From: Trichoplax adhaerens
Lineage: Eukaryota; Placozoa; Uniplacotomia; Trichoplacea; Trichoplacidae
Length of the DNA: 64,000 nt
Reading direction: 5' to 3'
Assembly: GCF_000150275.1 (NCBI RefSeq)
Contig: NW_002060943.1
Coordinates: 6,502,299 to 6,566,298 of the forward strand
A model generated the notes under the pieces. The model was not told the origin of the DNA. It searched no databases and worked only from the letters and a program-made list of their open reading frames with translations. This document shows positions 14,011 through 28,574 of the stretch, piece after piece. Numbering within the stretch: the stretch's first letter is position 1; each line of letters starts with the position of its first letter. The translations under genes and the position numbers were made by a program.

Positions 14011-17000
14011 GGGCCAAATTAGCTTCTGGCCTTTTTTTAAGTACTCGGTCATTAAGTCATTAAGATAAGCGCTTCGTACAAATATCTTCCTCAGTTTTTG
14101 TACCTACTGAATAAAAGAATCAATATCGATAAATTTTACTGCAACTGTATTGTCTGATCTTGTAGGCAATATCACCAAAATTGTACGTATGCATTAGAAC
14201 ATTAAATCTTGGGCTTGCTTCATAACTTCCTTATACTTGTCTTAAAATACTTAAGTTCTAGGAAAGGGTTGCTAGAATAAAGTAAACATCAAGCATTTAT
14301 CATGATGCTACAATATTATATTTTTTTATCGATGAGAAACTGATTATTAAATTATCTTCCCTATTTCTTCGCTCGTAAAAACAAATGGATGCATCATGAT
14401 GCTTAATGTATTACATAAACATCATTGATCGGGCTATATCAGAACCACCTCTTTTGCTTTTCAGATGATTAAACAGAATAATCTCCACTTATATACACAA
14501 TTAATTTACCTGATTTCAACGTAATGAAACTAATAAAACAGATATTACTGAACCATCTCAATTGCATCTTCATCAACAAACATTCAATTAGCAGGAATCG
14601 ATTTAATGGCTATTATGATACTTGTAAAATCGAAAGAGATTATTCTCCCGCAGTATACTATTGTGCTGATATTTAAAGTAAGATTACGCTATTAGGCAAA
14701 CGTTAGCCTATTTTGGATGATCATACCAAGCCATTTTGCTATGATTTACAATTTTTAAATAAATATCTTGAAGTTAACCACTTTCTATTTCTGCTTTTGT
14801 TAGCAACAAGAGAATAAATATCTTTCAGACTGATATTGGTGATACTTATTTACTTCTTTTGGGTATATAATAAGAAAATGATACAGCTCTGGAGATAATA
14901 TTGACATATATGTCATGCTTCAAGATACCATTGATCTGTAGAATAGTGTTGAGAGAGTTAAACTACAGAACTTTGTCTTTTATTACCTTTAAACCTATAT
15001 TTCTATCTTACTAGCTGAAAATAAAAGTGAAATTCAGTGCAATATCACGACTAGAGTTCTTTTAGGCCTTCTCTATAGGTCAGTGATTTATATATGTTTT
15101 ATATAAATATCTTGCTTCTTTTTACCTTAAAATCCAAAAAATTTTATTCTATTGTAAATTAGAAGCCTTTGTAGTCCCATGGGACATAGACAGATTGTAA
15201 ATCATTTTTCGTACGATAATTTCGATATTTTTCAATGCATAGTATAGAATTGACTAAAAGAGAGAAAAGAGAGTCGATGACTACAGCCGCATTAAAATAA
15301 TATCATTCTAAGCCGTTAAGTTGTGTAAGAAAGGAAAAAGCAGATAAATGCCATTTTTAATTTCCGCGAATTAATATCTAGACATGGTCTGGAAGCAACA
15401 CAATTGGATAGTAATCGACAGTTTAATAAACTATAGTTTAATTTATGTACAATACTAGATTGACTTTAATTAACGAACATTATTGGAATTATGTAAGGAG
15501 GAAATAGTATTCGGAAATAACTATTACTTTTGTTTCAATTATTATAATAAGTCCACTAAATATTGCCATTGGTACTCCACTATACATTTGAATCAATGAA
15601 AGAGTATTGAAGATAATAATTAATAAAGTTAATATTTTACTGAATTCTACATAATTTGGTTAAGGAGGAAGCGATAAATTTAAAATTTGAATTCCCTTTC
15701 TTCCATGAATAGTCACTTTTGATTACTTATTTATAATCGCCATCAATAAGTAATTTAGACAAACCTAAAGACTTCCCTTTTTGACTATTCTAATAATGTA
15801 ATCTTAATTCTAACTTTGAATAGTTAACAATAGCCAATTTTACAGTTATATTTATCTATCGATATGTATATATATATGATACATATTTATAGCATCGATA
15901 TTTGATTGGATAAAACTAAGATTCCAACATTTGAAATCAATTGTGCCATATATAGAATTTATATTGAATTAACTGAAATTAGTGAATAAAGCTAGCCTTA
16001 CCGTTAATTTTGATAGCGTTATATTTTAGTCAAAATTTAAACATTTCAAATTAAAGCATTCCAGTGTCAGGAATGAAATGGAGCTGCAAGCTTAAAATAA
16101 CTTACAAGCAAGAACTATCAACATAAACTATAGCCAGTTCTTACGATTTCCATTATTCATTTCTTTTATTCATTAACATCTCAATTTACGTTGGAAATTT
16201 CAAATCACAAGTATTTATTTAGCGTATATTGGTTTTGATGCACTTATCACCTCTACTGTGTACTGTGTATGATGTTAGCTTAAGATTTACTACACTTTTT
16301 GAACACTCTAAGCATCATCATTCTACAATTTTTACACTTTAAGCTATCAAAGATTGATTGAGGAGGTACCGTAGTTTATGACTCAGCTTAATTCAATTGA
16401 AAAATTATGCAAGTAGATATCGATTGACCATATACTTCAATGGAAAAATGCGTTTAATATTTATATAAATCTATACAGTAGAGTTTACTTGGATGATTAT
16501 AGACCTAAATATAGTTAATTTCTTAAAAGGTTCAAGATGGTTCATCAGTTTGTTGAGATGTATATCTGCGCCTCTATAGCTTTTATCTATACTATTTATT
16601 AAAATGGCAAATCACCAGGCTTGTCTATGCATAAATTACTAATAACAATATTTTGTGTATGGCCAATTTCTCTAATAATCACTTATTATTGAATATTAAT
16701 AATCACATACGATCAGCATTATACTTAATCTGGAACATAACGATAAACTTAAGTATTGTTAGCCGTAGCAATTGTAGTACTTAAGAAAACTGCACGTGAA
16801 GTTGTCAGTATTTTGCCAAGATTTTTTTAAAATAAACTAAACACCTCAAGAATGGGAGATATGTATATTTATTTCAGAAGTATCTTTAAATTAGGCAAAA
16901 TCAGTTTTTTAAACTAAAAAGGAATTTATTAAAGTCCTATTCGTAATAAAGGATATTGGTTTGTTTCAAGGATATATTCGAGTAACAACAGTGTGTCCTG

Positions 17001-17329
17001 GTAACATTCTACACTTTATTCCTAATCACTTAAATAGTTTTAAGATTAGTAACAAAGCTATACTTTTTCTTTTATTTCAAATTGATTAATAAATTTGAAA
17101 GATGCATTTAATTATGTTAAAGTAGGTGGCTATTGAAATACGTATATGTTATTATTTATAGTGCCATTTGTCAAGACACACTCAATATCATCGTACTTGA
17201 TTTATTAACCCAGTTATAATATCAGGCAATACCTTGCATTTTCTGCCAAATTTCTACTGTAGACAATAAGCTATATCAGCAAATAAAATGCATTTTATCG
17301 TATGATAATTTATGTTATCTACAACGTTA

Positions 17330-17660
17330 GTCCATATGCAGTCCTACTAATACCTATCAGCATAGTGTGCCCCCGACAACAACAGTAACATTGGCACTAT
17401 ATGGAAGTATTACCCGTCAATAATAACTAAACTTGAAATACAATAATCTAGTTGTAGAAATACACAAGATATAGATTAACTTATTTATGAGATATGCTTA
17501 ACTACAACATGAGTCCGTACGTAGGCATACTAATGCCTATTAGCATAGTGTGCCAGCGATTAATAGTAATTGGAGTTCCGTAGAAGTATCATCCGTCAAT
17601 CATTATTGATCTAACGCTTGCTATCAAGCTTGAAATATAATTATGGAGTAGCAAGAACAG
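17330..17660. repeat. Tandem duplication, ~182-bp unit, 2 copies
   Basis: The block containing cctatcagcatagtgtgcc (from 17330) recurs as gcctattagcatagtgtgcc (from 17512). Both are followed by a gtcaat..tatt..ct block and then cttgaaatataat. Confidence 0.8.
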
Positions 17661-17989
17661 GCAGTGTGCAGACTAACTTATTGATATGCTTATTATTATA
17701 CATTATTCCACAATTTAAAACGACCGTAAATTTAGGTTGTTAGTCATGGTAGAATAGCAGAACTAATTCATTATAGGGTAAAGGCAAGTGAATTAGTTAG
17801 ATCCCTGACATATAAGAGAACTGTAGGATCAGATCTTGTTCTATGCGTGCTCTAACTTAATTTTAAAATAGAGCACAAAGCGATACAAATTTAGACGTAA
17901 GAATATATGACAGCCAATTTTGTTTACTAGCATTCAATTTCAAGGAAATACTCTGTAATTGCTCACGAATATAGATATAAGACAATGGT

Positions 17990-18425
17990 AATTTATCAAT
18001 TACGTGTAAGAAGACGGTCTCGATTGTTTCTGCCGTGATACCGGAGGTAAAAGTTTCGAGTTATTAACGAGAACCGATGCTGATAAATAGTTCGAGATAT
18101 CAGAAGATCACAGAAATATCGAAGTTACTTTTGACACTAAAGAGAGCTTGATAATTGATCGTTTACACGTAAGCAGACAGTCTCGGTAGTTTCTGGCGTG
18201 ATGCTGGAGGTAGAAGTTTCGAGTTATCACGGAGAACTAATCTTAATACACAGTACAAGATGCAGAAATAGCGAAGTTTTTTAATACTAAAGAGAGCTTG
18301 ATAATTTATCATTTACGCGTAAGCCGACAGTCTCGATTATCTCTACCGTGATATTGAAGGAAAAAAGGAGAATTGATGCTGATTACTAATTCAAGAAATA
18401 GAAGATCACAAAACGATCGAAAACT
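17990..18425. repeat. Tandem array, ~150-160-bp unit, 3 copies
   Basis: Copies start near 17990, 18150 and 18300. Shared blocks are acg(t/c)gtaag..gac(g/a)gtctcg, then gtttctgccgtgat, then gaagtttcgagttat, and finally actaaagagagcttgat. The array has somewhat higher GC than its surroundings. All reading frames are broken, so it is not a coding repeat. Confidence 0.85.
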
Positions 18426-21004
18426 CTCTTCGGTGTTATTTGATCACAAAAATGGATTTGTATCCTTTATGGCGACATTAATTTATTAAAATTCTCCGAA
18501 GTGATCCCTAAAACCGATACCCTATACAGCTTTAATCCATTATCACTTGACAGCTAGCTTACAAGGGCATTCTTTCTTCCAGTTTTATCAGAATTGAACC
18601 TTGCATTTTTTGCCCATTTTATGTATAGTCTATGTCCACATTGTATTGGAATAAGTTGAAGAAAAGTGGATAAAATTGTCAAGATATTCTATTTTTAAAT
18701 CGTTACCACCTTATGTCATTGGTTGTCGATTAAAATAACTTTGCTGAGTGGATCTATTCTTAGTTTTACTTGACAACCAAAGTTTTCAAGTTTATTCACT
18801 TTCTATCTTTATCCTCCACGATACAAATAAACATTGAATAATTGATAGAATGATTCTTGTTCAAGTTAGTCTTTCTTAGTTACCATTGAAGAAAGGCATA
18901 ACGTCCATTAATTTCAATTTATTCTTTTGCTTTCATTTTCATTGAAATATCATGATTATTCTTATCTTATGATTGGAAGATCAATAACAATATTAAATTG
19001 AAATGTATTGTTGAAATGATTTGATCTATTATCAAGTGTAGTAATAATAAGACGTTGAGAACAAGCAAGTCATTTGTCAATTGATAATTTTATTTGACAA
19101 TGATTGTATCGTCCACCCCCCTCCTCTCAAAAATCACATCAGTTTTATTCTAAAATCAATCAAGAATAAAATAGGAGTTATCCATGGATGACTTATATTG
19201 GTGAACATTAAATATTGAATAGTGGCAATAGGTTGGATCTATTTCAACTTTCAATACAGCACACCCTAAAATTGATCCATTCAATCAAGGTTAATTATGT
19301 AGGCATCAACAATCGAATTAAGGAAATTCAATTCAATGCACCAATAAAATAGTAACATCTATAAAAAGAATAGGTTGAAAAGGTAGCTGGTGATAGAGTT
19401 GCTTGTCATTCTTTTATTTAGCCTAGAATAGGGGATTGGGAGTTGATATTTAAATACCTTGATGTTGCCTTTAAACTAAATTGTTGACTAAACTGATCGA
19501 GGGTACAAAGACCTCGCTCATCATCCTATTGATATTACTCTACCAGCCAAAATAAAACTTGTGCAGCGTCGATGCTCTTAGATTCCCTACTGATCATCAT
19601 TTAATCCATTTCAACTATCTCTCCTTCATCCTCAACTTAATTACTAAATAGCCAAACTTACGGAATAGCTTAGGCTAACTCAAATTTGATCTTTTTGAAA
19701 TAATTAAACATAAAATAGCGCTGTACATTATTCCTGGATTGGATTACAATCGAGACAAGAACGCTGAACAATCCACCAGTCATTGATTTAGCTTATCAGA
19801 TTAGCTTGGCCAAGACGACGTCAAAACGATCCATTTTTCTTCAAATTTTAGTTGAATATTATCGCCGACAGCTGATTCTTGCACTGAACTACTTACCAGG
19901 ATAGTATTCTAAGTTTCTTTCGTCGAGCGAGTTAATAGTGCTATTTAGACGATTAAAAATACCTTCGTCGTTTCATCTAAAAATAACTTTACACTAAAAA
20001 CTTTTAGCTTTTTCTGTAACCTACACCTTCATTCATTATACCTGATATTACGTGGTTGGCAGATTATATGACACAAGTATAGGTCCAAAGAGGAAATTAC
20101 ACTATAATACTGTAATATTCTATTAACTCCTACCATTTAGCTCTATATCATTTTATGATTATTACCATTGGCTTCGTAGTACGGGTTACATCGATTTCAT
20201 TCATTGATCTTTCAACTTTTCTTCGCCATCACGATCCGTTAACATTTATTCAAATTGATCAACATAAACTGAACTTGTTCAAGGAGAATGGTAAGTTTTA
20301 AATAGAGATCATAACAATTTTAAACGATCAAAATAAAACCTGTCCATATCAGAATAAGTCAAGATCAATCAAACCTGCTATTTTTTTTTATCGCTGTCAA
20401 GTGAATAATATCTCTTACCTCGTTCAATGACTATAATTTTCTGAAGAAAAGCATTCGACTAAATAATAATGAAACAAAAAGCACTAGAACGATTGATTTT
20501 AGATCTCTATATTTGAAATTAACTTATCAACTATGATCAAATAAGCGTCGAAGTAATCGTTTTCCAGGGTACCATTTCAATTTCAAATGACTACATACGC
20601 ATATGCATGATATTTTACAGCCTTTATAGAGATCTAGGTTACGATTAATAAATTTCTAATTTATTTAGTAATGTAGAATAAAAGATCGCTTCTAACAATA
20701 TTGATGATCAATAAATTTTTGACAAATTGACCACATCAATATAATGCCAATTTTAGTAAGAATTATGACAGCATTATATCGCAAATACCGATGAAGAAAT
20801 ACAATATAATTTAATTTCAAATGGCTAACGATAAGGCAAATGGAGTTTAATTTAATTTTCTAATAAGGCCCTTGATTACTAAATGGTAATCTTTTCCTAC
20901 TTACGATACTTCTTACGAAGGTTACACACCAACGCCGAGCCCTATAACTTCTGATCTATACCTGTTAACCAAGGATTGTAATATGATGTAAATGCTACCT
21001 TATC

Positions 21005-21205
21005 TTACTAATTTAGCAAACACTTCGGTCTCCTATAAAATATCCTATTTAATAATTATCTACTAGTCTATTCTAATTCAGCAAAACATTAAGTCCCCTA
21101 TAAAGTACTTTAGTGAATATTCGTCTACTAATCTATACTAATTTAGCAAACAATTTAGTTCTCTAGAAAGTATTTTAGTAAATATTCATCTACTAATCTA
21201 TACGT
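21005..21205. repeat. Short tandem array, ~65-bp unit, 3 copies
   Basis: The unit contains taatttagcaaaca, then a 'tagt(c/t)tc(c/t)(c/t)tataaag' block, then atctactaatctata. It repeats from about 21009, 21077 and 21139. Confidence 0.8.
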
Positions 21206-24200
21206 GTGTGAACTATAAATTATTGGGCATTATTCAATTCGATAGTAATCTATTGCTAAGTTTTTAAACATATACTTTAGTATTAATTTATTGATTATCA
21301 AATGATACCGCCACAAACTGCGCGTTAAGCAGTTATTTTAACATTAAAGTTGTTTCATTTTGGTCTTTAAGTTATAGCAGCCTAAAAAGATAGTCTATTT
21401 CAACTTATGAATTCGTAGCAAAGAATCGAAACCTACTAATGATTATATTGCCGTCGATAGTATCAGAAAGGATATAACGGTAGACTATCAACCTAAATTG
21501 TAACTACCATATTAATAAGGATGCAAATTTTGAAGTCTACACAAATCTCTCCACGATATCGTCAACTCTATTCGATATTTACTCCCAGCTCAATTTTCTC
21601 TTCATGACTTCATCATTTCTGAGTTAGAATAGCGTAAGAATAAGAAAAATAAAATCGTTTACTTATAAATTACCGGTATGCACTATTTGTACATCATTTT
21701 CATTAATTAATACCGAGGTCGTAAAAGCTTATCGGTAGTTCTAATAGAATCGCTTAGACTTTTAAGCAATGGCGTTAGACTACTCATTTTAATATAGGGC
21801 TATCTGTATAGGATCTACACCAAATTTAAGCCATCGTAAGAGTTAGAAAAAAATTTAAAACCAAGTACCATGCTTTGCGATGGGGCTATTCACTTATTTC
21901 TTGATAGAAATTGGAGTAGATATGAAATTTAAGCATCTTATGGCTTTAATAAGATCATATAAATTCATATTGCTCGTTTCTTTTCGTCTACTTTTATAAA
22001 TAATAATAACAATCCTATCTGTTGCAACAACTAGAAATTAAAATAGATATAAGGGTACATTTTATTTTTCTTTCTTGTTATTTCATCTACGGAGCCTATT
22101 GAAAGCTTCGACTTCATATGTTGTTAACAAGATCAAGTAAATTTTATAATACTTTCTATTTTCGCCTATTTTTTTACTCGTAATTAAAATTCTAAATCTT
22201 CTTCGTGATAACTTAGATAAGTATAAATGGTTTATCTTTCATAAAACTGAATGTATCCAGCTCTCTTCACATTGATTTCATATCAAGGGTACAGAAATAG
22301 TTAGCTATAAAGGTGTCATTAGTTAACGGACATTAGCAAAACTACTAATTATATCGGGTGAAATTATTGCCATGTCCTATTGTTGATGTGAATCAAGTTT
22401 ATTACTTGTTAATCAAATAGAATAGCAAGGTTACTTTACTACCAAAGCACTATTTTAGGGCAAATGTTACTTCTTGCTTTCGATTGCAATCGTACTAACG
22501 ACTGAAACTTGGTTATGCTGATTTGACTGATAATGATACGATATTATACCTTTTGCAAGTTGACAATTATTGCCAAAGGTTTTACCGAACAATACTAACA
22601 TTTGAACTGGACAAATGATCAATTTAAACAAGAAACTACGACAGGATGAGGTATTTTACTATCTATGATGCTATTGACATGATCATGGTATACTGGAAAT
22701 ACTTGAAAATTTAATATAATATATAAGTGTAATGCTGATATAGCAGTTTTGTGTTAATGTAATCGGAGGGTGAATCAGATTTTGGGTATAAAAATTAGCA
22801 GACAAGATGACAAAATAACAATAAGATGGAAAGCTAGTTATAATCCTAGTAGGAAGATTTTTTCCTGTTCTATGTATAGTTAGCCAATACAGCAATAGTA
22901 CCCATAGTTACAATCAACGACAACGGTTTATCCAAAGTCAACAGTTATAAGAAAAGGAGTCATGTATCTTTCCTGAAACATCATTTTTACGTCATATTGC
23001 AGTCATTTTAAGCATTTAGAACAGGTGATGTAGAGAACTTTTGATCAATAGCTAAAACTGAGGATATTATTCTTCATTTCTCTTTGAAAAATAGCCTACG
23101 TATGTCATTCTATTTATTTAAAGTTGTTATTAAAATTAAGACTGTGACATCGATAAATCCATAAGAATTGCTATAGTTCCTTAAGTATACCGGTCTAATT
23201 ACGTCATTATGATCGTTCTTTCTTGCAAGAACTTGGATAAATTGTCATTATTATATACTTTTCAGCTTTCCTTTTATAAGTATAATTATTAGATAACAAT
23301 ATTTAGTTTCTTCCGGGTCACAAAAATTCATTATCTTAAATTTACCCGTACGTATCCATACAATGGGATTGGAAAAGGATCATCATTTTTTTTTAACTGA
23401 TTATGCCTTTCATTATTTTATTCTTAAACTACGGATCTATATTCAGCTACGGTAGAAGTAACATTAGGATATTCGATCATCATAATTTACGCTATCTATT
23501 ATGTATGCTTAGTGACTACCTTTCCTGTGCTAATATCTATTCATTTTAGCTATCTTGGTAGCTATGAAATATGTTTATACTAATGGCAGAGAGTAATTTT
23601 AGTCTAGAGGGATTGAAATATTGCTTCATGCCTAATAAAATTATCTGCCAATGATATCCAATAAAGTTCAAAGAAATAAGCAGTACTGTTGCTATCAATA
23701 TCATTAGTCTCAGTTATTTTGCGATACCGCAAAATCTGCAGTTTTAGCTAAGCTGAATATCAAAGCATGAGCTATATCTAGGGCAGCTCAATTTTCATAT
23801 TATTATTGTAAAATTAAAGTTATCCTTTGTATGTATTTACGCAGTATTATGGCATAAAATCTATAACGGACTTAAACTGTAAGCAACCAAGAAACGAATT
23901 TGACTATTTGCACGGATAAAATTAAGAATGATTGTTAGCAGACAAGAATGATATAATTTTAGCATCTTGGAGACTGAAATTCGTTTCTAATTTGATATTA
24001 TAATCATGGTTATTTCTTAATGACTAGGATATCAGCTATGAATAGGTGTAATAGCAATGTATTTCGTATACATACGGTTAAATTGGTCTTTTACTTTGCG
24101 TCTTTAAAAGATGCATAACGATTATATAATTTTAAATTAGAATTTCTCACGAATAGAAAAGTTTATAAAACATATATAATTTATAAGTATTACCACTACT

Positions 24201-27200
24201 ATCACCGTGCGGCAACAATAACTTCAAATACTCTATTTTTAAAGATTCTCAATGATAAATAGTATCGGCTAATGAAAGAGTTATAACATATTACAGCGGT
24301 CTACACTACAACTATTAGCTCTTTTTCACAAAAACTTTTTTTCAAGTACAGTAATTAATTCCTATCATCCGTAATTCATTATAAAGGACTCGTTTTATTA
24401 TTCAAATTATTCTAGAATGTTTCAATAACTAAAAATGTTATGAGTATAAAGATAGTAAGAAAGCAAATGCCATTCCTAGTTGTTGAAATCGATCTATTTT
24501 ATCCCTTTTGGAATCTTTTATTTCTATAGCAATAGCAGTAAGAATAGGTAAAGTAGCCATGATTAATATTGGTGAATACAGGTATTAATGATTGACGATT
24601 TATACGATTCTGAATTGAAGATACATCTATAGGAAGTGATAAAGGCACATTACCTTCATTTTCATGTAGTAAAGTAGCAGGATAGAAAAATAAATTATCG
24701 GGATCAAGCAAAATAAGAAATATTTTGTGTTTAACTATAGAAATCACATATCAATACTGAAGGAATTTTGAAAAGAAATGATTAAGAGCAATAAACTTCA
24801 ATATTTTACACGGTACAGTGACTATATAAATAAATATCTGAAATCACACCGAGAATAGTATAAAAATTGTATACGAGTATTATTATCATTTATAGCGTAT
24901 AGTAATGCAGGAGGAACTTAATTAAAATTGTGGACGGATAATGAATATGAGACAATAGATGGAAAGTAATCTAGAGATATAACCTAGTCATGCGAAGATA
25001 ACATAATTTTCTATATTATTGATAACGGAATCCCCATTAAAAGTAGAGAATACGTTACTAAATGGAGTTGGCCAACTAGTCTACTATTGTTAAACAGTAG
25101 ATTTTAATGTCTACTTAAATCTTGACTATTACTAGTAAAATTAGAGAGATCGAACTAAAAAATAATTTCAGTTTCAAATTTTTTGCAATATCGAATATCT
25201 CGTCGTGCCATTTTTTAACATAAGCTTCTGTTACGAAGCTATTTAACATCAATTCTTACACATAGTAATAGAATATCAATGTGCATGAACACACTTCGAT
25301 AATCTACACAGTATCTATGATTGTAATATACAAATTTGATGTATAATATTTTAAAAGTAGTCATAATGCCGTTATTATGTAGATAACGTCCGCTTCTTAT
25401 GTTCCTACTTTGTTATGATGACAATGAACATTATTTTAAAGCTACTAAATCGTAGAAAATAATTATACGAGTGTTATGTATTGATAACAGAAAGCTCAAT
25501 TTACACATCAAGCTAGCTTGCTAATCATATCAAATCAATTATAGAGATAGCACATGTATTAGCAATCTTATCAAATAGATTGATTGTATAATTGAATTGT
25601 TTCTTGTCTCCATCATGTTGTTTATTTCAATCTACTTACTAATTACTCTGGCAGACTAGATAAAAAATTTTCTATTATTCATTTCCATTTTAAATTCAGA
25701 CTGCCTGTCTCGTCATTATCATAAATTGATTCTTCCTTGTTTATTTGCTAACTAGTGCCTGATATTTTGAACTTGTCAATAGCTCTCTAAATCAATTTTT
25801 TCAAAGCGTATATAGTATTAATGATCGATGACAATCCTAGCTATGAATATATTTCTCCATGATTGATATAAATTATTACAAATAATCAAAATGCAAATTG
25901 AATAGCCCGTTATAAATAATTTTTAATTTGTTTTCATTACAATTCAATGATCCATTAGAAAGGAATTACGTAGATCAAGGTATTCTTCACAAACTAATGA
26001 TGGTATAGGCGAAATATTATAAAACTCAACTTTAATAGTATTGATATCATATAAATCTATAAGGTCAATCAGATCTATCATACTCAAGCATAACCTAATC
26101 TAAATTCATATATTGTTAGCCGTTCATAGCCAATCCTTTGTCAACTGTTTAAATTGACATCATTTTTTATGAAATGGATATAAAAAATGAGAAAGATGAT
26201 GTTGATGATGAAATAATTTTCGTAATAATAATTTGATGTTGTCAACATGTTGAAGTGGGAACTAATAATATTTTATTACTGTTTTTAATTTCTATTCAAT
26301 AATAAATAACAATGCAATAATACTTAGGTATCTAGAATGACATCAGACAATTATTATTTTCTTATTTTAATGATAATTGTTTTCAAATTATTGACAAAAC
26401 TTACAGATAGATCATGTTTTAGTCACCTTAAGGCATGATTTGCCTGTCTAATAATTATTTTTAATCACATTCTCAATCAATAAGTAACTTTAACCCTATT
26501 AATCAACGATCGATTCTCTTGTCATATCAAGCCCAAGGTAGCAATGCTTATCGTTATATTTTATCCTGTTTCATTATTCTTAATATATAGATATAAAATA
26601 ATAATAATAATCCATTTGGATTTTATATCAACTGCATACAAGACTTTTATCCAATCGTGTTCATATACTTAAAATATTACGGTGTACGGAGTATGATCTT
26701 TGCTATTCCTTATTATTTCTATCCTATCAATACATTTCCTATTAAACCTCGAATAACAACCCGATTATAAGCTCTAAAGCCAGTTTATGCCTTCGGTAAA
26801 AGATTAATCTTATAAAATTATAGAATTTACATTGTACATCTTTAAACTGATGCAAGATTCGATCCTTATGTTATTACTTAATTTGTTTGCTTCTAAAGCA
26901 GCAAAAATTTAGAATTCCAATTATCCGTATTTCTATCTTTTATCATCTCGCTGTCTTTAATCGACTTCAAGTTATTAGTGCGACAAAGTAATCCTTAAAC
27001 TATCTTAGTATTGATATTAGTATTAGTTTTCAAACTATAAACCAATTCCAATAAGCTTGGAATCGTTTCATTAAGGTATCTCCAAATTGGCAATTATTAA
27101 AAGTTTATTTCAGATTAGTGTACATTATTCCATTTTCTTTATAATGTGAAGAATTGAAACGTAATAACACAGGCACAGTATCAATGACAGTAAACTTTAA

Positions 27201-27639
27201 GATCCTTCGCCATTTGGGAATAAATCCATGGCTATTATTTCTGATGATCATAATCATTTATTCTTGACTCTTCTATACAATCTAGTATTAAACTTTGGCT
27301 TTTCGATGATTAATGACAATATAAGTTTACTCAAGTTAGAATTATCCTTGTTTCCTTTTGTCAGAATCAAAACTACCAATCTATTTCTACTTCTGTACTC
27401 GTTATCGTTCATTACCAACCATAATGAAATCTTTTCGCAATGCCTTGAAATGTTAAATGATAGTTTTATTCCTATATTAGGTCTTTCTCATACTGCAACT
27501 ATAGTTAGACATTTTACGTGTACCATTTGCGTAAAGGTTTCTTTCACTTTTTATGCCTAATTGTTTCCTTCTGGAATGATTGATCATCATGAACTTTTGA
27601 TCGACAGATCGTTGAATTTAAAGTATAATATTTGCTCGT

Positions 27640-27897
27640 ATCTACGGCCCATATTAACTCTTTTCATGAATTGCTTCCTTTTCATGGGAGAATTTACGAT
27701 CCTTGTCTATTGCAATTGAAAGTTAGGAGTAGAAAGGAAAATAAATGATCATTTACAGTATAGTATTTACTCACATCCATATCCTATATTTAGCCTTTTC
27801 GTAAATTACTCCATCCTGACGGGAGATTTTACGATCAGTTTCTATTGGAGTTGAAAGTCAGGAATAGTAACGAAATTAAATGATCATTTATCATTAA
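27640..27897. repeat. Tandem duplication, ~127-bp unit, 2 copies
   Basis: The two copies share catatt.a.ccttttc, gggaga(a/t)tttacgat, a 'tctattg.agttgaaagt.agga' block and aaatgatcattta. They are adjacent, near 27640-27767 and 27768-27897. Confidence 0.8.
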
Positions 27898-28574
27898 ATA
27901 TTCTCAAACTAAGTCAACACTTATTGATTACTCCAAAAATGGCAATGGGAGGAAATTGCCTCTACCGTAGTATAGGAAATAGATTCTATCAGTACACCAC
28001 CCAGGAAGTTGCAGTATTGACATGACTACCATAAGTATAGATCAAGATCGTACTAGCACATGTAAACAACATTTAGCAAATATCAACAACATCATACTTG
28101 ACATACCTCATTTTGAATTCTACATTAGCAAAATTATCGCTTAGGATACTATTAATTTCAATCTTCAGCCCGTGTCAAGATTGACTATTTTTTCATATCA
28201 GTTCACTAAGCTACCAAAGTATTTTATCGTGTAAGTACAGATGTTGAACAAGGTTAAAAAGGTAACGACTATTGCCGTGTAGATTAAGAACCATGGCATT
28301 CCCTAACAGTGATCGTCATAGCTAAAGAGCAGCATTTGGCCGTAATTTTATTATAGACTGAAATTGCATATAACAGAAATAGCTCTAGAAATTATACTAG
28401 ATTCTCCATCCTATAGAAATACTGTATACAAGTATTTCGGGCTTTTTTTAATGATTGGCATGACTAGTATAATATTGATTTTAATACTGTTGTTTAATTT
28501 TAACTATGATTCTATAAATATATGCATTTATATTCAATTTTATATCATTTTCTTCCATTTTAAATAGTGTAAAA

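Larger units (their letters stand above)
3109..28574. other. 25-kb gene-poor AT-rich region
   Basis: I found no exon here that I can support. Open frames are short and AT-rich. The longest, 27228-27560 (110 codons), is about what chance gives in 25 kb at this base composition. The region holds several short degenerate tandem arrays, listed separately, and one perfect hairpin. If the PDCD4 gene is intact, its MA3 exons should lie here, but I could not recognise them by eye. Confidence 0.6.

Noticed and set aside
20155-20299. Short ORF (about 48 codons) starting MIITIGFVVRVTSISF and running into a good GTAAGT donor at 20292
   Set aside because: It could be a first exon with a signal-like start, but no following exon was found and ORFs of this size are common by chance.
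24499-24747. 82-codon ORF, minus strand, with the exon-like text LLDPDNLFFYPATLLHENE
   Set aside because: It looks more protein-like than other ORFs in the desert, but I recognise no family and no partner exon. A blastp search would settle it.
27228-27560. 110-codon ORF, plus strand
   Set aside because: Low-complexity Leu/Ile/Phe/Asn content, no recognised family and no neighbouring exons. About one ORF this long is expected by chance in 25 kb of such AT-rich DNA.
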